A stretch of DNA of 64,000 nt from Lysobacter auxotrophicus (lineage in GTDB: Bacteria > Pseudomonadota > Gammaproteobacteria > Xanthomonadales > Xanthomonadaceae): the NCBI RefSeq assembly GCF_027924565.1, contig NZ_AP027041.1:310001-374000 (forward strand). Reading direction: 5' to 3'. Positions 46,901 to 56,628 of the stretch are shown here, piece by piece. The position numbers were made by a program, and so were the translations under genes. A model generated the notes under the pieces. That model was not told where the DNA came from and made no database searches. It was given only the letters and a program-made list of their open reading frames with translations. Numbering within the stretch: position 1 is the first letter of the stretch; the number at the start of each line of letters is the position of its first letter.

Positions 46901-47166
46901 ACCCCGACTTGGCGGGCTCATCCGTCTTGCGGAAAACGGTTTCGGCCCAATGAACTTCTGGGGCCGGGCAAGGTCTATGAACGGGTGCGCTGGAGCGCCA
47001 CGGTCATCCCGTGCCGACACTCCGCTCACGCTCCAAGTGATTGATTTGCAAACCCCGCGCGCCGCCCTACCCACGGTCGAGCCCGCCCGGTGTTTGTCCC
47101 ACCCATGAAACACTGAGGCCCTTTCGACCTTTAGCAGAGCGCCATATCGACTGCTAAGATGCCCCC
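46901..47166. other. ung-rpoH intergenic region
   Basis: 266 bp without a gene. The right end holds the rpoH promoter and its inverted repeat (see 47131-47160). I found no good match to a sigma-32 or sigma-E promoter or to a DnaA box. Confidence 0.5.
47131..47166 (+). promoter_or_regulatory. rpoH promoter overlapped by an inverted repeat
   Basis: TAAGAT (47155-47160) is a -10 box six bases before the ATG, and TTAGCA (47131-47136) is a possible weak -35 with an 18-bp spacer. TTAGCAG (47131-47137) and CTGCTAA (47151-47157) form a perfect 7-bp inverted repeat with a 13-bp spacer, so the repeat lies over both elements. It fits an operator for a dimeric repressor. The mRNA would be leaderless. 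Confidence 0.5.
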
Positions 47167-48042
<876 letters not shown>

Positions 48043-48063
48043 GCCGCGCACCACGATGCATCG

Positions 48064-48095
48064 AAACGGCCCGGGAAACCGGGCCGTTTTGTTTT
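48064..48095 (+). terminator. Rho-independent terminator of rpoH
   Basis: AAACGGCCCGG (48064-48074) pairs with CCGGGCCGTTT (48079-48089) around a GAAA tetraloop, followed by T-rich sequence. Confidence 0.92.
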
Positions 48096-48181
48096 GCGTG
48101 TCCGCTGCGCTCGTCGCAAGGATCGGATAGCGATGCGTGCATCGCACGCGGAACATGGCGTCATCGACCAGGAGCCATGCC

Positions 48182-48643
48182 ATGTTTCGCATCCACGCGC
48201 TGCCTTCCGCGCAGTTCCAGCCGCTGTTCACGCTGTCCGATGGCGAACTCGCCGCGCGCGACATCCGCCGCGTCGTCGCCGATGAGCCGGGTTCGTTCCC
48301 GTGCCGCGTCAGCCTGCGCGACGCCGGGCCCGGCGAACGCCTGCTCCTGCTGCCGTTCGAACACCATCCGGTGCCGACGCCCTATCGCGCTTCGGGCGCC
48401 ATCTTCGTGCGGGAAAACGCGTCCGAGGCGATGCCCGCGGTCGACGAAGTACCCGAGCAGCTGCGACGGCGGCTGCTGTCGGTCCGCGCCTACGGCGACG
48501 GGATGATGCGCATCGCCGATGTCGTCGACGGGACGGAGCTGAGCGCACTGGTCGAGCGCTTCTTCGCGCGGGCCGACGTCGACACGCTGCACGTGCACTT
48601 CGCGCGATACGGCTGCTACGCGTGTCGCGTCACTCGCGCGTGA
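48182..48643 (+). CDS. DUF1203 family protein
   Basis: 153 residues. AGGAG seven bases before ATG 48182 sets the start (MFRIHALPSAQFQPLFTLSD). The end of the protein (ADVDTLHVHFARYGCYACRV) and the LPFEHHPVPTPYRASGAIFV stretch match DUF1203, a small cytoplasmic alpha/beta family of unknown function. It converges on the ndh gene with a 14-bp overlap (ndh stop at 48630). Confidence 0.75.
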   Translation: MFRIHALPSAQFQPLFTLSDGELAARDIRRVVADEPGSFPCRVSLRDAGPGERLLLLPFEHHPVPTPYRASGAIFVRENASEAMPAVDEVPEQLRRRLLSVRAYGDGMMRIADVVDGTELSALVERFFARADVDTLHVHFARYGCYACRVTRA

Positions 48644-49910
48644 CGGCGGGCGGCGGCGCATCGCGTCCCAGGATGATCCGCGCGTGGCGCTGGTAACTCC
48701 AGTACGACCACGCCCAGTTGAGCAGCACGATGAGCCGGTTGCGGAAACCGATCAGGAAGAACACGTGCGCCGCGAGCCAGAACCACCACGCGAGCAGGCC
48801 GGAGATCCTGAAACCGTGCAGGTCGACGACCGCGGCCATGCGGCCGATCGTCGCGAGGTTGCCGAAGTCGCGGTAATGGAACGCCGGCGTCGGCCGGCCC
48901 GCAAGCCGCGCCTTGATCGCGTCGGCCACGTGCGCGCCCATCTGTTTCGCGGCCGGCGCGACGCCGGGCACGGGTTTGCCGTCCTGCTGCACGCTGGCCA
49001 GGTCGCCTGCGACGAAAATCTCCGGATGCCCGGGGACGCTGAGGTCGGCTTCCACCGGCACGCGACCGGCGCGGTCGCGCGGCACGTCGAGCAGCGCGCC
49101 CAGCGGCGACGCCGCGACGCCCGCCGCCCACAACACGGTGCGTGACGGCACGAAGGTGTCGCCGAGCGTGTAGCCGGTCGTGTCGATCGCGCTGACGGGC
49201 GTGCCGGTCACGACTTCGACGCCGAGCTTGTGCAGCTGCTTGCGGGCTTTCTCCGACAGCGATTCGGGAAACGATGCGAGCACGCGCGGGCCGCCTTCGA
49301 TCAGCCGCACGCGTGCGTGCGAGGGGTCGATGTTGCGGAACTCGCGCGTGAGCGTGTGGCGTGCGATTTCCGCCAGCGTGCCGGCGAGTTCGACGCCGGT
49401 CGGACCGCCGCCGACGACGGCGAAGTTCAGCCACGCGTCGCGTTCGGCGGGATCGTCGCAGGCCTCCGCGCGTTCGAACGCCAGCAGCAGGCGACGACGG
49501 ATCGCCAGCGCATCGTCCAGCGTCTTCAGGCCGGGCGCGTCGGCGCTCCATTCGTCGTGTCCGAAGTACGCGTGCGTTGCGCCGCTGGCGAGCAGCAGGA
49601 AGTCGTACGACAGCGCGGCGCCCTCGGCGAGCGACACCGTGCGCGCCTGCGTATCCAGGCCGATCACTTCGCCCAACCGCACCTCGACGTTGCGCTGGTT
49701 GCGCAGGATGTGGCGCAGCGGCGCGGCGATGTCGGGCGAGGACAGGCCCGCCGTGGCGACTTGGTACAGCAGCGGCTGGAACAGGTGGTGGTTGCGGCGG
49801 TCGATCAGCGTGATGCGCACATCGCTGCCGGCGAGCGCGCGCGTCGCCCACAACCCGCCGAAGCCGCCGCCGACGATGATCACGTGCGGACGTGGATCGG
49901 ACGCCGTCAT
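48630..49910 (-). CDS. ndh: Type II NADH dehydrogenase
   Basis: 426 residues. A non-proton-pumping NADH:quinone oxidoreductase on the inner membrane face. The FAD-binding motif is VIIVGGGFGGLWATRAL at the N terminus; the NADH site is FAVVGGGPTGVELAGTLAE; VPGVAPAAKQMGAHVA is characteristic of NDH-2. The C terminus has a hydrophobic segment (LLAWWFWLAAHVFFLIGFRN) for membrane attachment. Start ATG 49910 overlaps the stop of the upstream MFS gene (ATGA). It could feed electrons to quinol oxidases such as the CydAB encoded here. Confidence 0.92.
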   Translation of the reverse strand: MTASDPRPHVIIVGGGFGGLWATRALAGSDVRITLIDRRNHHLFQPLLYQVATAGLSSPDIAAPLRHILRNQRNVEVRLGEVIGLDTQARTVSLAEGAALSYDFLLLASGATHAYFGHDEWSADAPGLKTLDDALAIRRRLLLAFERAEACDDPAERDAWLNFAVVGGGPTGVELAGTLAEIARHTLTREFRNIDPSHARVRLIEGGPRVLASFPESLSEKARKQLHKLGVEVVTGTPVSAIDTTGYTLGDTFVPSRTVLWAAGVAASPLGALLDVPRDRAGRVPVEADLSVPGHPEIFVAGDLASVQQDGKPVPGVAPAAKQMGAHVADAIKARLAGRPTPAFHYRDFGNLATIGRMAAVVDLHGFRISGLLAWWFWLAAHVFFLIGFRNRLIVLLNWAWSYWSYQRHARIILGRDAPPPAVTRE

Positions 49911-51238
49911 GCATGTTCTCCCGTGTTCGGAATGTCGAGGTCGCGGTCGATGCGCGAATGCGCCTTCGTGTCGCGCATCAACGCGTACACGCACAGCGAC
50001 ACCGCCACGCACGCGGTCACGTACACGTAGAACCACGACTCGTGACCGATCTGCTTGAACCACAGCGCGATGTACTCCGCGGTGCCACCGAACACCGACA
50101 CCGTCAGCGCGTACGGCAGGCCCACGCCGAGCGCGCGGATGTGCGCCGGGAACAGCTCGGCCTTCACCACCGCGTTGATCGACGTGTAGCCGCTGACGAT
50201 CAGCAGGCCCGACATCACCCAGACGAACGCGTCCGTCACGGTGCGCGAGGCGGCGATGCCGCTGAGGATGGTGTAGGTGAACAGCGTGCCGAGCACGCCG
50301 AAGGCGATGAGGATCGGGCGGCGTCCCGTGCGGTCGGACAGCGCGCCCACCAGCGGCTGCAGCAGCATGAACACGAACAGCGACGCGGCGGAGATCAGCG
50401 TGGCGTCCGCCTTGCTGAAGCCGCCGGTGTTCACCAGGAATTTCTGCGGGTACGTGGTGAACGTGTAGAACGACAGCGTGCCGCCCATGGTCAGGCCGAT
50501 CACCGTGAGCACTTCGCGCGGGTGCTGCATCAGCACGCGCAGGCTGCCGCGCTGCTTGTTATCGCGCGTGCGCGCAACGGCGAAGGATTCGGTTTCCTGC
50601 ATGCCGCGACGCAACCACAGCGCGGTCACCGCGCACAGCGCACCAACCACGAACGGAATGCGCCAGCCCCATGCGTGCAGCTGTTCCTCGGTGAGCAGCG
50701 CGCGCTGCAGGAGCACGAGCAGTGCGAGCGCGAGCAACTGGCCCATCACCAGCGTCACGTACTGGAAACTCGACCAGAAGCCGCGATGCTTCGACTGCGC
50801 CATCTCGCTCAGGTACGTCGCCGAGGTGCCGTATTCGCCGCCCACGCTCAGGCCCTGGAGCAGGCGCGCGAAGACCAGCAGCGCGGGCGCCGCGACGCCG
50901 ATGCTTTCGAAGCCCGGCGCGACCGCGATCAGCAGCGATCCGGCGCACATCAGCAGGACCGACAGCATCAACGCGGCCTTGCGTCCGTGCCGGTCGGCAT
51001 ACAGGCCCATCAGCCAGCCGCCGACCGGGCGCATGAGGAAGCCCACCGCGAACACCGCTGCGGTATCGAGCAGCTGCGCGGTGGTGTCGCCCTTGGGGAA
51101 GAAATGCGGCGCGAAATAGATCGCGAAGGCGGAGTAGGCGTACCAGTCATACCACTCGACGAGGTTGCCGACCGAACCGCTGAAGATGCTGCGCAGGCGC
51201 TGGGTGGGTGTCATCGGGGCGGTGGCATCCATGCGCAT
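49907..51238 (-). CDS. MFS transporter of the MHS family (KgtP/ProP-like)
   Basis: 443 residues and twelve membrane helices. MHS-family signatures: NLVEWYDWYAYSAFAIYFAP, FPKGDTTAQLL, GLYADRHGRKAALML and LQGLSVGGEYGTSATYLSE. The closest character is the alpha-ketoglutarate/H+ symporter KgtP, but citrate and proline-betaine carriers share these motifs, so the substrate is not certain. ATG 51238 (MRMDATAP) or 51232 starts the protein. The stop overlaps the ndh start, so transporter and NADH dehydrogenase form one operon: uptake of a reduced carbon source plus NADH oxidation is a plausible pairing. Confidence 0.85.
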   Translation of the reverse strand: MRMDATAPMTPTQRLRSIFSGSVGNLVEWYDWYAYSAFAIYFAPHFFPKGDTTAQLLDTAAVFAVGFLMRPVGGWLMGLYADRHGRKAALMLSVLLMCAGSLLIAVAPGFESIGVAAPALLVFARLLQGLSVGGEYGTSATYLSEMAQSKHRGFWSSFQYVTLVMGQLLALALLVLLQRALLTEEQLHAWGWRIPFVVGALCAVTALWLRRGMQETESFAVARTRDNKQRGSLRVLMQHPREVLTVIGLTMGGTLSFYTFTTYPQKFLVNTGGFSKADATLISAASLFVFMLLQPLVGALSDRTGRRPILIAFGVLGTLFTYTILSGIAASRTVTDAFVWVMSGLLIVSGYTSINAVVKAELFPAHIRALGVGLPYALTVSVFGGTAEYIALWFKQIGHESWFYVYVTACVAVSLCVYALMRDTKAHSRIDRDLDIPNTGEHA

Positions 51239-51280
51239 AGTTTGCCCGAACGAACTCGAGGCCGCGTTGACGCCGCTCTT

Positions 51281-51364
51281 GTAGCCCGGGTAAGCGGAGC
51301 TCACCCGGGGACGCATTGGCGCGGCGTCTACCCCGGGTGCGGCCTTCGGCCTTACCCGGGCTAC
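51281..51364. repeat. Inverted GTAGCCCGGGTAAGC element
   Basis: Left arm GTAGCCCGGGTAAGCGGAGC, right arm CGGCCTTACCCGGGCTAC. It has the same structure as the copy at 1766-1848 and lies between the transporter promoter and the transaldolase terminator. Confidence 0.8.
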
Positions 51365-51365
51365 A

Positions 51366-51393
51366 AAAACAAAGCCCGGCGTGAGCCGGGCTT
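51366..51393 (-). terminator. Terminator of the transaldolase gene
   Basis: AAGCCCGGC (51372-51380) pairs with GCCGGGCTT (51385-51393) around a four-base loop. On the minus strand it is followed by TTGTTTTTG. Confidence 0.85.
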
Positions 51394-51419
51394 CGTCATC
51401 GACACATGCGATTGAAGTC

Positions 51420-52370
51420 TTACCCCAACCGCTCCGCCAGCATCGCCTCGAGCTTGCGCTGGTCGGCGGCGAACTTGCGGATGCCGTCGGCGAGCTTGTC
51501 GGTCGCCATCGCGTCTTCGTTGTGCTCCCAGCGGAAGCCGGCCTCCGAAAGGCGGGCCGGCGCCGGGGCGCGATCGCCGCCATCGACCAGCGCACGCGGC
51601 ACGTCGCCGGTGCCTTCGGCCAGCGCGTGCAGCAGGTCCGGCGAGATCGTCAGGCGATCGCAACCGGCCAGCGCCAGCACCTGCCCGGTGTTGCGGAAGC
51701 TCGCGCCCATTACAACGGTGTTGAAGCCGTGGCGCTTGTAGTGATGCCAGATGCGCGTGACCGACTGCACGCCCGGATCGTCCTGCGGCGTGGCGGGCTT
51801 TTCGGCGCCGTTGGCCAGGTGCCAGTCGAGGATGCGGCCCACGAACGGCGAAATCAGGAACACGCCCGCCTCGGCGCAGGCCACGGCCTGGGCGAAGGAG
51901 AACAGCAGCGTGAGGTTGCACTGGATGCCTTCGCGCTCCAGCTGCTCGGCGGCGCGGATGCCTTCCCACGTGGAGGCGATCTTGATCAGCAGCCGCTCGC
52001 GGCCGATGCCGACCTGTTCGTACAGCGCGACGAGCTTGCGCGCCTGCGCCAGCGTGGCCTCCGTGTCGAAGCTGTGGCGTGCGTCCACCTCGGTCGAAAC
52101 ACGGCCCGGGATGAGCTTGAGGATCTCCACGCCCACCGTCACCGCGAGCAGGTCGGCGGCGTCGGCCACGCGTGCGGCGAGGTCGGTGCCGCGGGCCTGC
52201 GAGATCGCCGAGTCGATCAGCGGCGCGTATCGCGGCAGCGAGGCGGCCTTGAGCAGCAGCGACGGGTTGGTGGTCGCGTCGAGCGGGTGGAAGCGGGCGA
52301 TGGCGTCGATGTCGCCGGTGTCGGCGACCACCGCCGAATAGGCGCGGAGTTGTTCGAGCTGGCTGGTCAT
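51420..52370 (-). CDS. tal: Transaldolase
   Basis: 316 residues, TalB type. It transfers a dihydroxyacetone unit from sedoheptulose 7-phosphate to glyceraldehyde 3-phosphate in the pentose phosphate pathway. Schiff-base Lys130 lies in [11 protein letters not shown], and [12 protein letters not shown] is the family signature near residue 31. I start at ATG 52370 ([12 protein letters not shown]), as in E. coli; the upstream in-frame extension to 52409 is unlikely. It is a single-gene unit with its own terminator. Confidence 0.96.
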   Translation of the reverse strand: MTSQLEQLRAYSAVVADTGDIDAIARFHPLDATTNPSLLLKAASLPRYAPLIDSAISQARGTDLAARVADAADLLAVTVGVEILKLIPGRVSTEVDARHSFDTEATLAQARKLVALYEQVGIGRERLLIKIASTWEGIRAAEQLEREGIQCNLTLLFSFAQAVACAEAGVFLISPFVGRILDWHLANGAEKPATPQDDPGVQSVTRIWHHYKRHGFNTVVMGASFRNTGQVLALAGCDRLTISPDLLHALAEGTGDVPRALVDGGDRAPAPARLSEAGFRWEHNEDAMATDKLADGIRKFAADQRKLEAMLAERLG

Positions 52371-52520
52371 GATCGGGTTCGTGGGGTCGTGTCGATGGTT
52401 CCGCCCCATTGTGGGGGATGGGGCGTGCAGGGGATAGCGCTATCCCGTTATGCCAGCCCGCGCCCGGCTGCGCTAGGCTCGCGGCAACGCCGCGGCCGGC
52501 GGCTTCGCGGGAACCCCGTC

Positions 52521-53300
52521 ATGTCCGAACCCGAGCGCCGAATCGCCCTGCTCATCGATGCCGACAACGCGCCGGCAGCGAAGATCGACGTCATCCTGGC
52601 CGAGGTCGCCCGCCACGGCATCGCCAACGTCCGCCGCGCCTACGGCAACTGGAAGAGCCCGCACTTGAAGGGCTGGGAGGCGACGCTCCACGAGTACGCG
52701 ATCCGGCCCATGCAGCAGTTCGCCTACAGCACCGGCAAGAACGCCTCCGACATGGCGATGGTCATCGACGCGATGGACCTGCTTTACGCCCGCAACCTCG
52801 ACGGCTTCGCCATCGTCTCCAGCGATGCGGATTTCACCCCGCTGGTGATGCGCCTGCTCACCGACGGCATGAAGGTGTACGGCTTTGGCGAGAAGAAGAC
52901 GCCGGAAGCCTTCCGCAACGCGTGTTCCAAGTTCACCTACCTGGAAGCGCTGGGCGGCGTGGCCGAGACCGAAAGCGCCGCGCTCACCAAGCCCAAGTCG
53001 CCGCAGGAACTGCGCGGCGACACGCGCCTGCTGCAGATGCTGCGCAGCGCGGTCGAGGCGGCCAGCGACGAGGACGGCTGGGCCCGTTTGAGCACGGTCG
53101 GCAGCCAGATCGGCAACCAGGCCTCGTTCGATCCGCGCAACTACGGCTACGGGAAACTCAGCGACCTGGTCGAGGCGATCGGCCTGTTCCAGAGCCGGCG
53201 CGAGAACCTGAACATCTGGATCCGCAATCCGCCCAGGAACGGCTCGGGCACCGGCAAGACGCAGAAGAAGGCCGCGACGAAAGCCGCCAAGAAAGCCTGA
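52521..53300 (+). CDS. NYN nuclease-like domain with C-terminal OST-HTH/LOTUS domain
   Basis: 259 residues. The N-terminal NYN (PIN-like) domain has conserved acids in ALLIDADNAPAAKID and IVSSDADFTPLVMRLL, which would bind metal for RNA cleavage. Residues about 165-235 (RLLQMLRSAVEAASDEDGWA through YGKLSDLVEAIGLF) resemble the OST-HTH/LOTUS winged-helix domain, an RNA-binding module. The tail is Lys-rich. The NYN-LOTUS (LabA/DUF88-like) architecture is widespread in bacteria and thought to act on RNA; a substrate is not known. It is transcribed alone, with its start at ATG 52521. Confidence 0.87.
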   Translation: MSEPERRIALLIDADNAPAAKIDVILAEVARHGIANVRRAYGNWKSPHLKGWEATLHEYAIRPMQQFAYSTGKNASDMAMVIDAMDLLYARNLDGFAIVSSDADFTPLVMRLLTDGMKVYGFGEKKTPEAFRNACSKFTYLEALGGVAETESAALTKPKSPQELRGDTRLLQMLRSAVEAASDEDGWARLSTVGSQIGNQASFDPRNYGYGKLSDLVEAIGLFQSRRENLNIWIRNPPRNGSGTGKTQKKAATKAAKKA

Positions 53301-53356
53301 AACCGGCGCGTTCGCGTTGCCCGTGACGTAACACCCGCGGCCCTACACTCGCCGGC

Positions 53357-54130
53357 ATGTCCGGCGCCGACGCCCGTGCAGGTTTCCTGCATCGTCGCGC
53401 GATCGTGGAGGCGATCGTGCTGTCGCCATGGCTGCTGCTCCCGCGTGCCGCACCGGCGCGCCAGGGGGCTTCGAATCGCGATGACCATGCCGCGCCGCGC
53501 GCGGCGTTGATCGCCGAGCTGCGCGAGCAGTCGCGCGACGATACTGGCAGCGCGACGCGCATCGATCCGGCCGTGCTCGCGATCCTCGCGCGCGTGCCGC
53601 GACACGAATACGTTCCGGCGTCGGAACGCAAAAACGCGTACGAGAACCGTCCGCTCGGCATCGGCTACGGGCAGACCATCTCGCAGCCGTACATCGTCGC
53701 GCTGATGACCACGCTCGCCGCGCCGCGCGCGGGCCAGTCGATCCTGGAAATCGGCACGGGCTCCGGCTACCAGGCGGCGGTGCTCGCCGAAACGCAGGCG
53801 AAAGTCCACACGATCGAGATCGTCGAGCCGCTCGCGAAACAGGCGGCGCAGCGGTTGCGTCGTTATCCGAACATGCAGGCGCGCGTCGGCGACGGCTATT
53901 ACGGCTGGAAGGAGCACGCGCCGTTCGATGCGATCGTCGTCACCGCGGCGGCCTCGTCGATTCCACCGCCGCTCGTTGCGCAGCTGAAACCCGGCGGCCG
54001 CATGGTGATTCCCGTCGGCAGCAGCTTCTTCACGCAGACGCTGCTGCTGGTCCAGAAGGACGCGCAGGGCCGGGTGCGTACGCGGCAGGTGCTGCCGGTG
54101 CGCTTCGTTCCGCTGACGGGTGGCCCGTGA
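53357..54130 (+). CDS. pcm: Protein-L-isoaspartate O-methyltransferase, possibly exported
   Basis: 257 residues. It methylates isoaspartyl residues so that damaged proteins can be repaired. Motifs: GYGQTISQPYIVALMT, SAM-binding ILEIGTGSGYQAAVLAE and VGDGYYGWKEHAPFDAIVVT. Compared with E. coli Pcm (about 208 residues), it has about 45 extra N-terminal residues, including a hydrophobic stretch after Arg-Arg (HRRAIVEAIVLSPWLLLPRA) that could be a signal or anchor. The gene overlaps the following membrane protein by four bases (GTGA). Cytoplasmic location is possible if a later start is used; the internal start is not obvious. Confidence 0.88.
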   Translation: MSGADARAGFLHRRAIVEAIVLSPWLLLPRAAPARQGASNRDDHAAPRAALIAELREQSRDDTGSATRIDPAVLAILARVPRHEYVPASERKNAYENRPLGIGYGQTISQPYIVALMTTLAAPRAGQSILEIGTGSGYQAAVLAETQAKVHTIEIVEPLAKQAAQRLRRYPNMQARVGDGYYGWKEHAPFDAIVVTAAASSIPPPLVAQLKPGGRMVIPVGSSFFTQTLLLVQKDAQGRVRTRQVLPVRFVPLTGGP

Positions 54131-56628
54131 GCGTTGCCGATACCACGCAGCGCGCGTCGTCCACGCAGACGCAGGCGGGCGCCACGCATGCGCTCGCGCT
54201 TCCCGTCGCCATTGCGCTGGTGTCCGCCGCCGCACTCGCGTGGCAGCTGCTGCTGATGCGCTGGCTCGCGATCGCGCATTGGCACCCGTTCGCGGTGATG
54301 ATCATCAGCCTCGCGCTGCTCGGTCACGGCGCGAGCGGGACGTGGCTCAGCGTCTGGCTACGCGGTGAGCGGCTTGCGCGGCTGCATCGCGATTTCGACG
54401 CGGCGTTCGCAACGTGCGCACTGCTGTTCGCGACCAGCGCGGCCATCACGTTGCTCGTCGCGCGCGCGATTCCCTTCAACGGGCTGGAGCTGGTGTGGAA
54501 TCCGCGCCAGATGCTGTGGCTGGCGATGCTGTACCTGACGCTGTCGGTGCCCTTCTTCTTCGCCGCGGCCTGTTTTGGTCTGGCGTTCGCGCGGCACGGT
54601 TCGCGCATCCCGGCGTTGTACGGCGCGGACCTGATCGGCGCGGCGATCGGCACGCTCGCAGCACTCGCCGCCAGTGCGCGGCCCGTGGAGAAGGGCTTGC
54701 TGATAGCGGCGCTGTGCGGCCCGTTCGCGGCCGTGCTCGTCACTCGGCGCATCGTGTTGCGCATGGGGGCGCTGGTCGTTGCCATCGCGCTGGCGATGCT
54801 TTGGCCGACGCAGGCGCTCGTACCGCGCGCGAACGAGTTCAAGGGATTGAGCAAGGCACTGCTGCTGCCCGAGTCGCGCGTGATCGCGCGCAGCAGCGAT
54901 CCTTACGGCAGCTTTGCGCTCGTCGAAAGCCCGAGCGTGCCGCTTCGATTCGCACCGGGGCTGAGCCTGTCGCACACCGACGAGCTGCCGGCGCAACTGG
55001 CGATCTACACCGACGGCGATGCCATGTCGCCGATCGTGCGCGACGACAGCCACATGAACTGGCAATGGCTGGACGACATGACCTCCGCGCTTCCGTACCG
55101 CATGCGCCTGCCCGATCGCGTGCTCGTGCTCGGAACCGGCGGCGGCATGCATGTACTGCAGGCGCTCACGCTCGGCGCGCGCCATGTCGATGCGGTCGAG
55201 CAATCCGCGCGCCGGCTCCACTGGGTGCGGGAGGAATTCGGCGCGTACTCGGGTCGGTTGCTGGACGACCGCCGCGTCAGCAACTTCGTCGCCGAGCCGC
55301 GTGCCTTCGTGCGCGCGAGCGGCGAGCGGTACGATCTGGTCGTGCTCGCCGGCGGTGAATCCTTCGCCAGCGGCGGCGCCGGCGTGCAGTCGACCAGCGA
55401 GCAGTACGCGCTCACGACCGAAGCGCTGCGCGATTACCTGCGCGCGCTGTCGCCGCGCGGCATGCTCGTGGTCACGCAGTGGAGCAAGCAGCCGCCGCGC
55501 GACGAACTCAAGCTGTTCGCCACGGCGGTGGATGCGCTGCGCAGCGAGGGCGTACGCGATCCTTCGCGCAACGTCGCGGCGATCCGCAACTGGGACGCGA
55601 GCACGTGGCTGGTCGCGCGTTCCGCGTTCGATCCGCATGCCATCGCCGCGCTGACGCGTTTCGCCGAACGTCGCGGCTTCGACGTCGTGCACGCGCCACG
55701 GTGGCGCGTCGATGCGCAGGCGCGGTTCCACCATCTCGATCCGCCGACGCTATACGAGGGCGTGCAGGCGCTGCTTTCGCCCGGCGCGCGCCAGTACATC
55801 GACGACTACCGCTTCGACATCGCGCCGGCGACCGACGACCGGCCGTACTTCTCGCATTTCTTCCGCTGGCGCAGCCTGCCGGAACTGTGGCGGCTGCGCG
55901 GGCAGGGCGGCGCGGTGCTGCTGGATTCGGGTTACCTCGTGCTCGTGGCGACGCTGGTGCAGGCGATCGTGCTGGCCTTCGCGCTCGTCCTGCTGCCGTT
56001 GCGCGCGCTCCGGCGCGAGTCCGTCGCCGGGGCCGCGCTGCGGCTTCGCATCGGCGCGTACTTCCTCGCGCTGGGACTGGCCTTCCTGCTGATCGAGATC
56101 GCGCTGCTGTCGCGGCTCACGCTGCTGCTCGGGCATCCATGGATCGCCGCCAATGTCGGGCTCGCGGCGATGCTGCTCTGCGCGGGCCTGGGAAGCCTGC
56201 AGGCGCAGCGCTGGCTGTCGGCGCCGAACGTCGACGATGCCGCGATCGCGCGCCGCATCGCGTGGTCCGTGCGTGCGATCGTGCTCGGCCTCGCGTGGCA
56301 GTTCGTGGTGCTGATCGCCGCGCATGCGCTGACGGCATCGTGGTCGCTGTGGGGGCGCGCCGCCATCGCGTTCGTCGGCATCGCGCCGCTTGCCTTCGCG
56401 ATGGGCATGCCGTTCCCGCTCGGGCTCGCGCGCCTGTCGCGCACCGCGCCGTCGTTCGTGCCGTGGGCGTGGGGGCTGAACGGCTGTGCGTCGGTGGTCG
56501 CGGCGATCCTCGCGCTGCTGCTCGCGATTTCCTTCGGCCTGCGCGCAACGCTGGTGATCGCGCTCGCGCTGTACGTGTTCGCAGCGTGGGTGTGGCGGCC
56601 GGCTGCGTCTGAACCTCGACGTCAGTAG
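54127..56628 (+). CDS. Membrane protein with embedded spermidine synthase-like domain
   Basis: 833 residues starting at GTG 54127. About six helices lie before residue 240 (ALPVAIALVSAAALAWQLLL is the first), then a soluble Rossmann domain of about 350 residues, then about seven helices (from residue 600). The soluble part has the SAM-type motif RVLVLGTGGGMHVLQALTLG followed by the acid at VDAVEQS, and an end motif ATDDRPYFSHFF common in spermidine-synthase-like membrane proteins. Aminopropyl-transfer residues were not identifiable, so a SAM-dependent transferase of other kind is as likely. It is coupled to pcm and ends 7 bp inside the end of priA, tail to tail. Confidence 0.82.
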   Translation: MSVADTTQRASSTQTQAGATHALALPVAIALVSAAALAWQLLLMRWLAIAHWHPFAVMIISLALLGHGASGTWLSVWLRGERLARLHRDFDAAFATCALLFATSAAITLLVARAIPFNGLELVWNPRQMLWLAMLYLTLSVPFFFAAACFGLAFARHGSRIPALYGADLIGAAIGTLAALAASARPVEKGLLIAALCGPFAAVLVTRRIVLRMGALVVAIALAMLWPTQALVPRANEFKGLSKALLLPESRVIARSSDPYGSFALVESPSVPLRFAPGLSLSHTDELPAQLAIYTDGDAMSPIVRDDSHMNWQWLDDMTSALPYRMRLPDRVLVLGTGGGMHVLQALTLGARHVDAVEQSARRLHWVREEFGAYSGRLLDDRRVSNFVAEPRAFVRASGERYDLVVLAGGESFASGGAGVQSTSEQYALTTEALRDYLRALSPRGMLVVTQWSKQPPRDELKLFATAVDALRSEGVRDPSRNVAAIRNWDASTWLVARSAFDPHAIAALTRFAERRGFDVVHAPRWRVDAQARFHHLDPPTLYEGVQALLSPGARQYIDDYRFDIAPATDDRPYFSHFFRWRSLPELWRLRGQGGAVLLDSGYLVLVATLVQAIVLAFALVLLPLRALRRESVAGAALRLRIGAYFLALGLAFLLIEIALLSRLTLLLGHPWIAANVGLAAMLLCAGLGSLQAQRWLSAPNVDDAAIARRIAWSVRAIVLGLAWQFVVLIAAHALTASWSLWGRAAIAFVGIAPLAFAMGMPFPLGLARLSRTAPSFVPWAWGLNGCASVVAAILALLLAISFGLRATLVIALALYVFAAWVWRPAASEPRRQ

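Noticed and set aside
46901-47130. Sigma-E or sigma-32 promoter for rpoH
   Set aside because: No GGAACTT/TCTGA or CTTGAA/CCCCAT pair at proper spacing; only the sigma-70-like boxes at 47131-47160 look real.
48301-48696. Alternative open frames opposite and across DUF1203
   Set aside because: Shadow frames of the DUF1203 gene, which has a ribosome binding site and family motifs.
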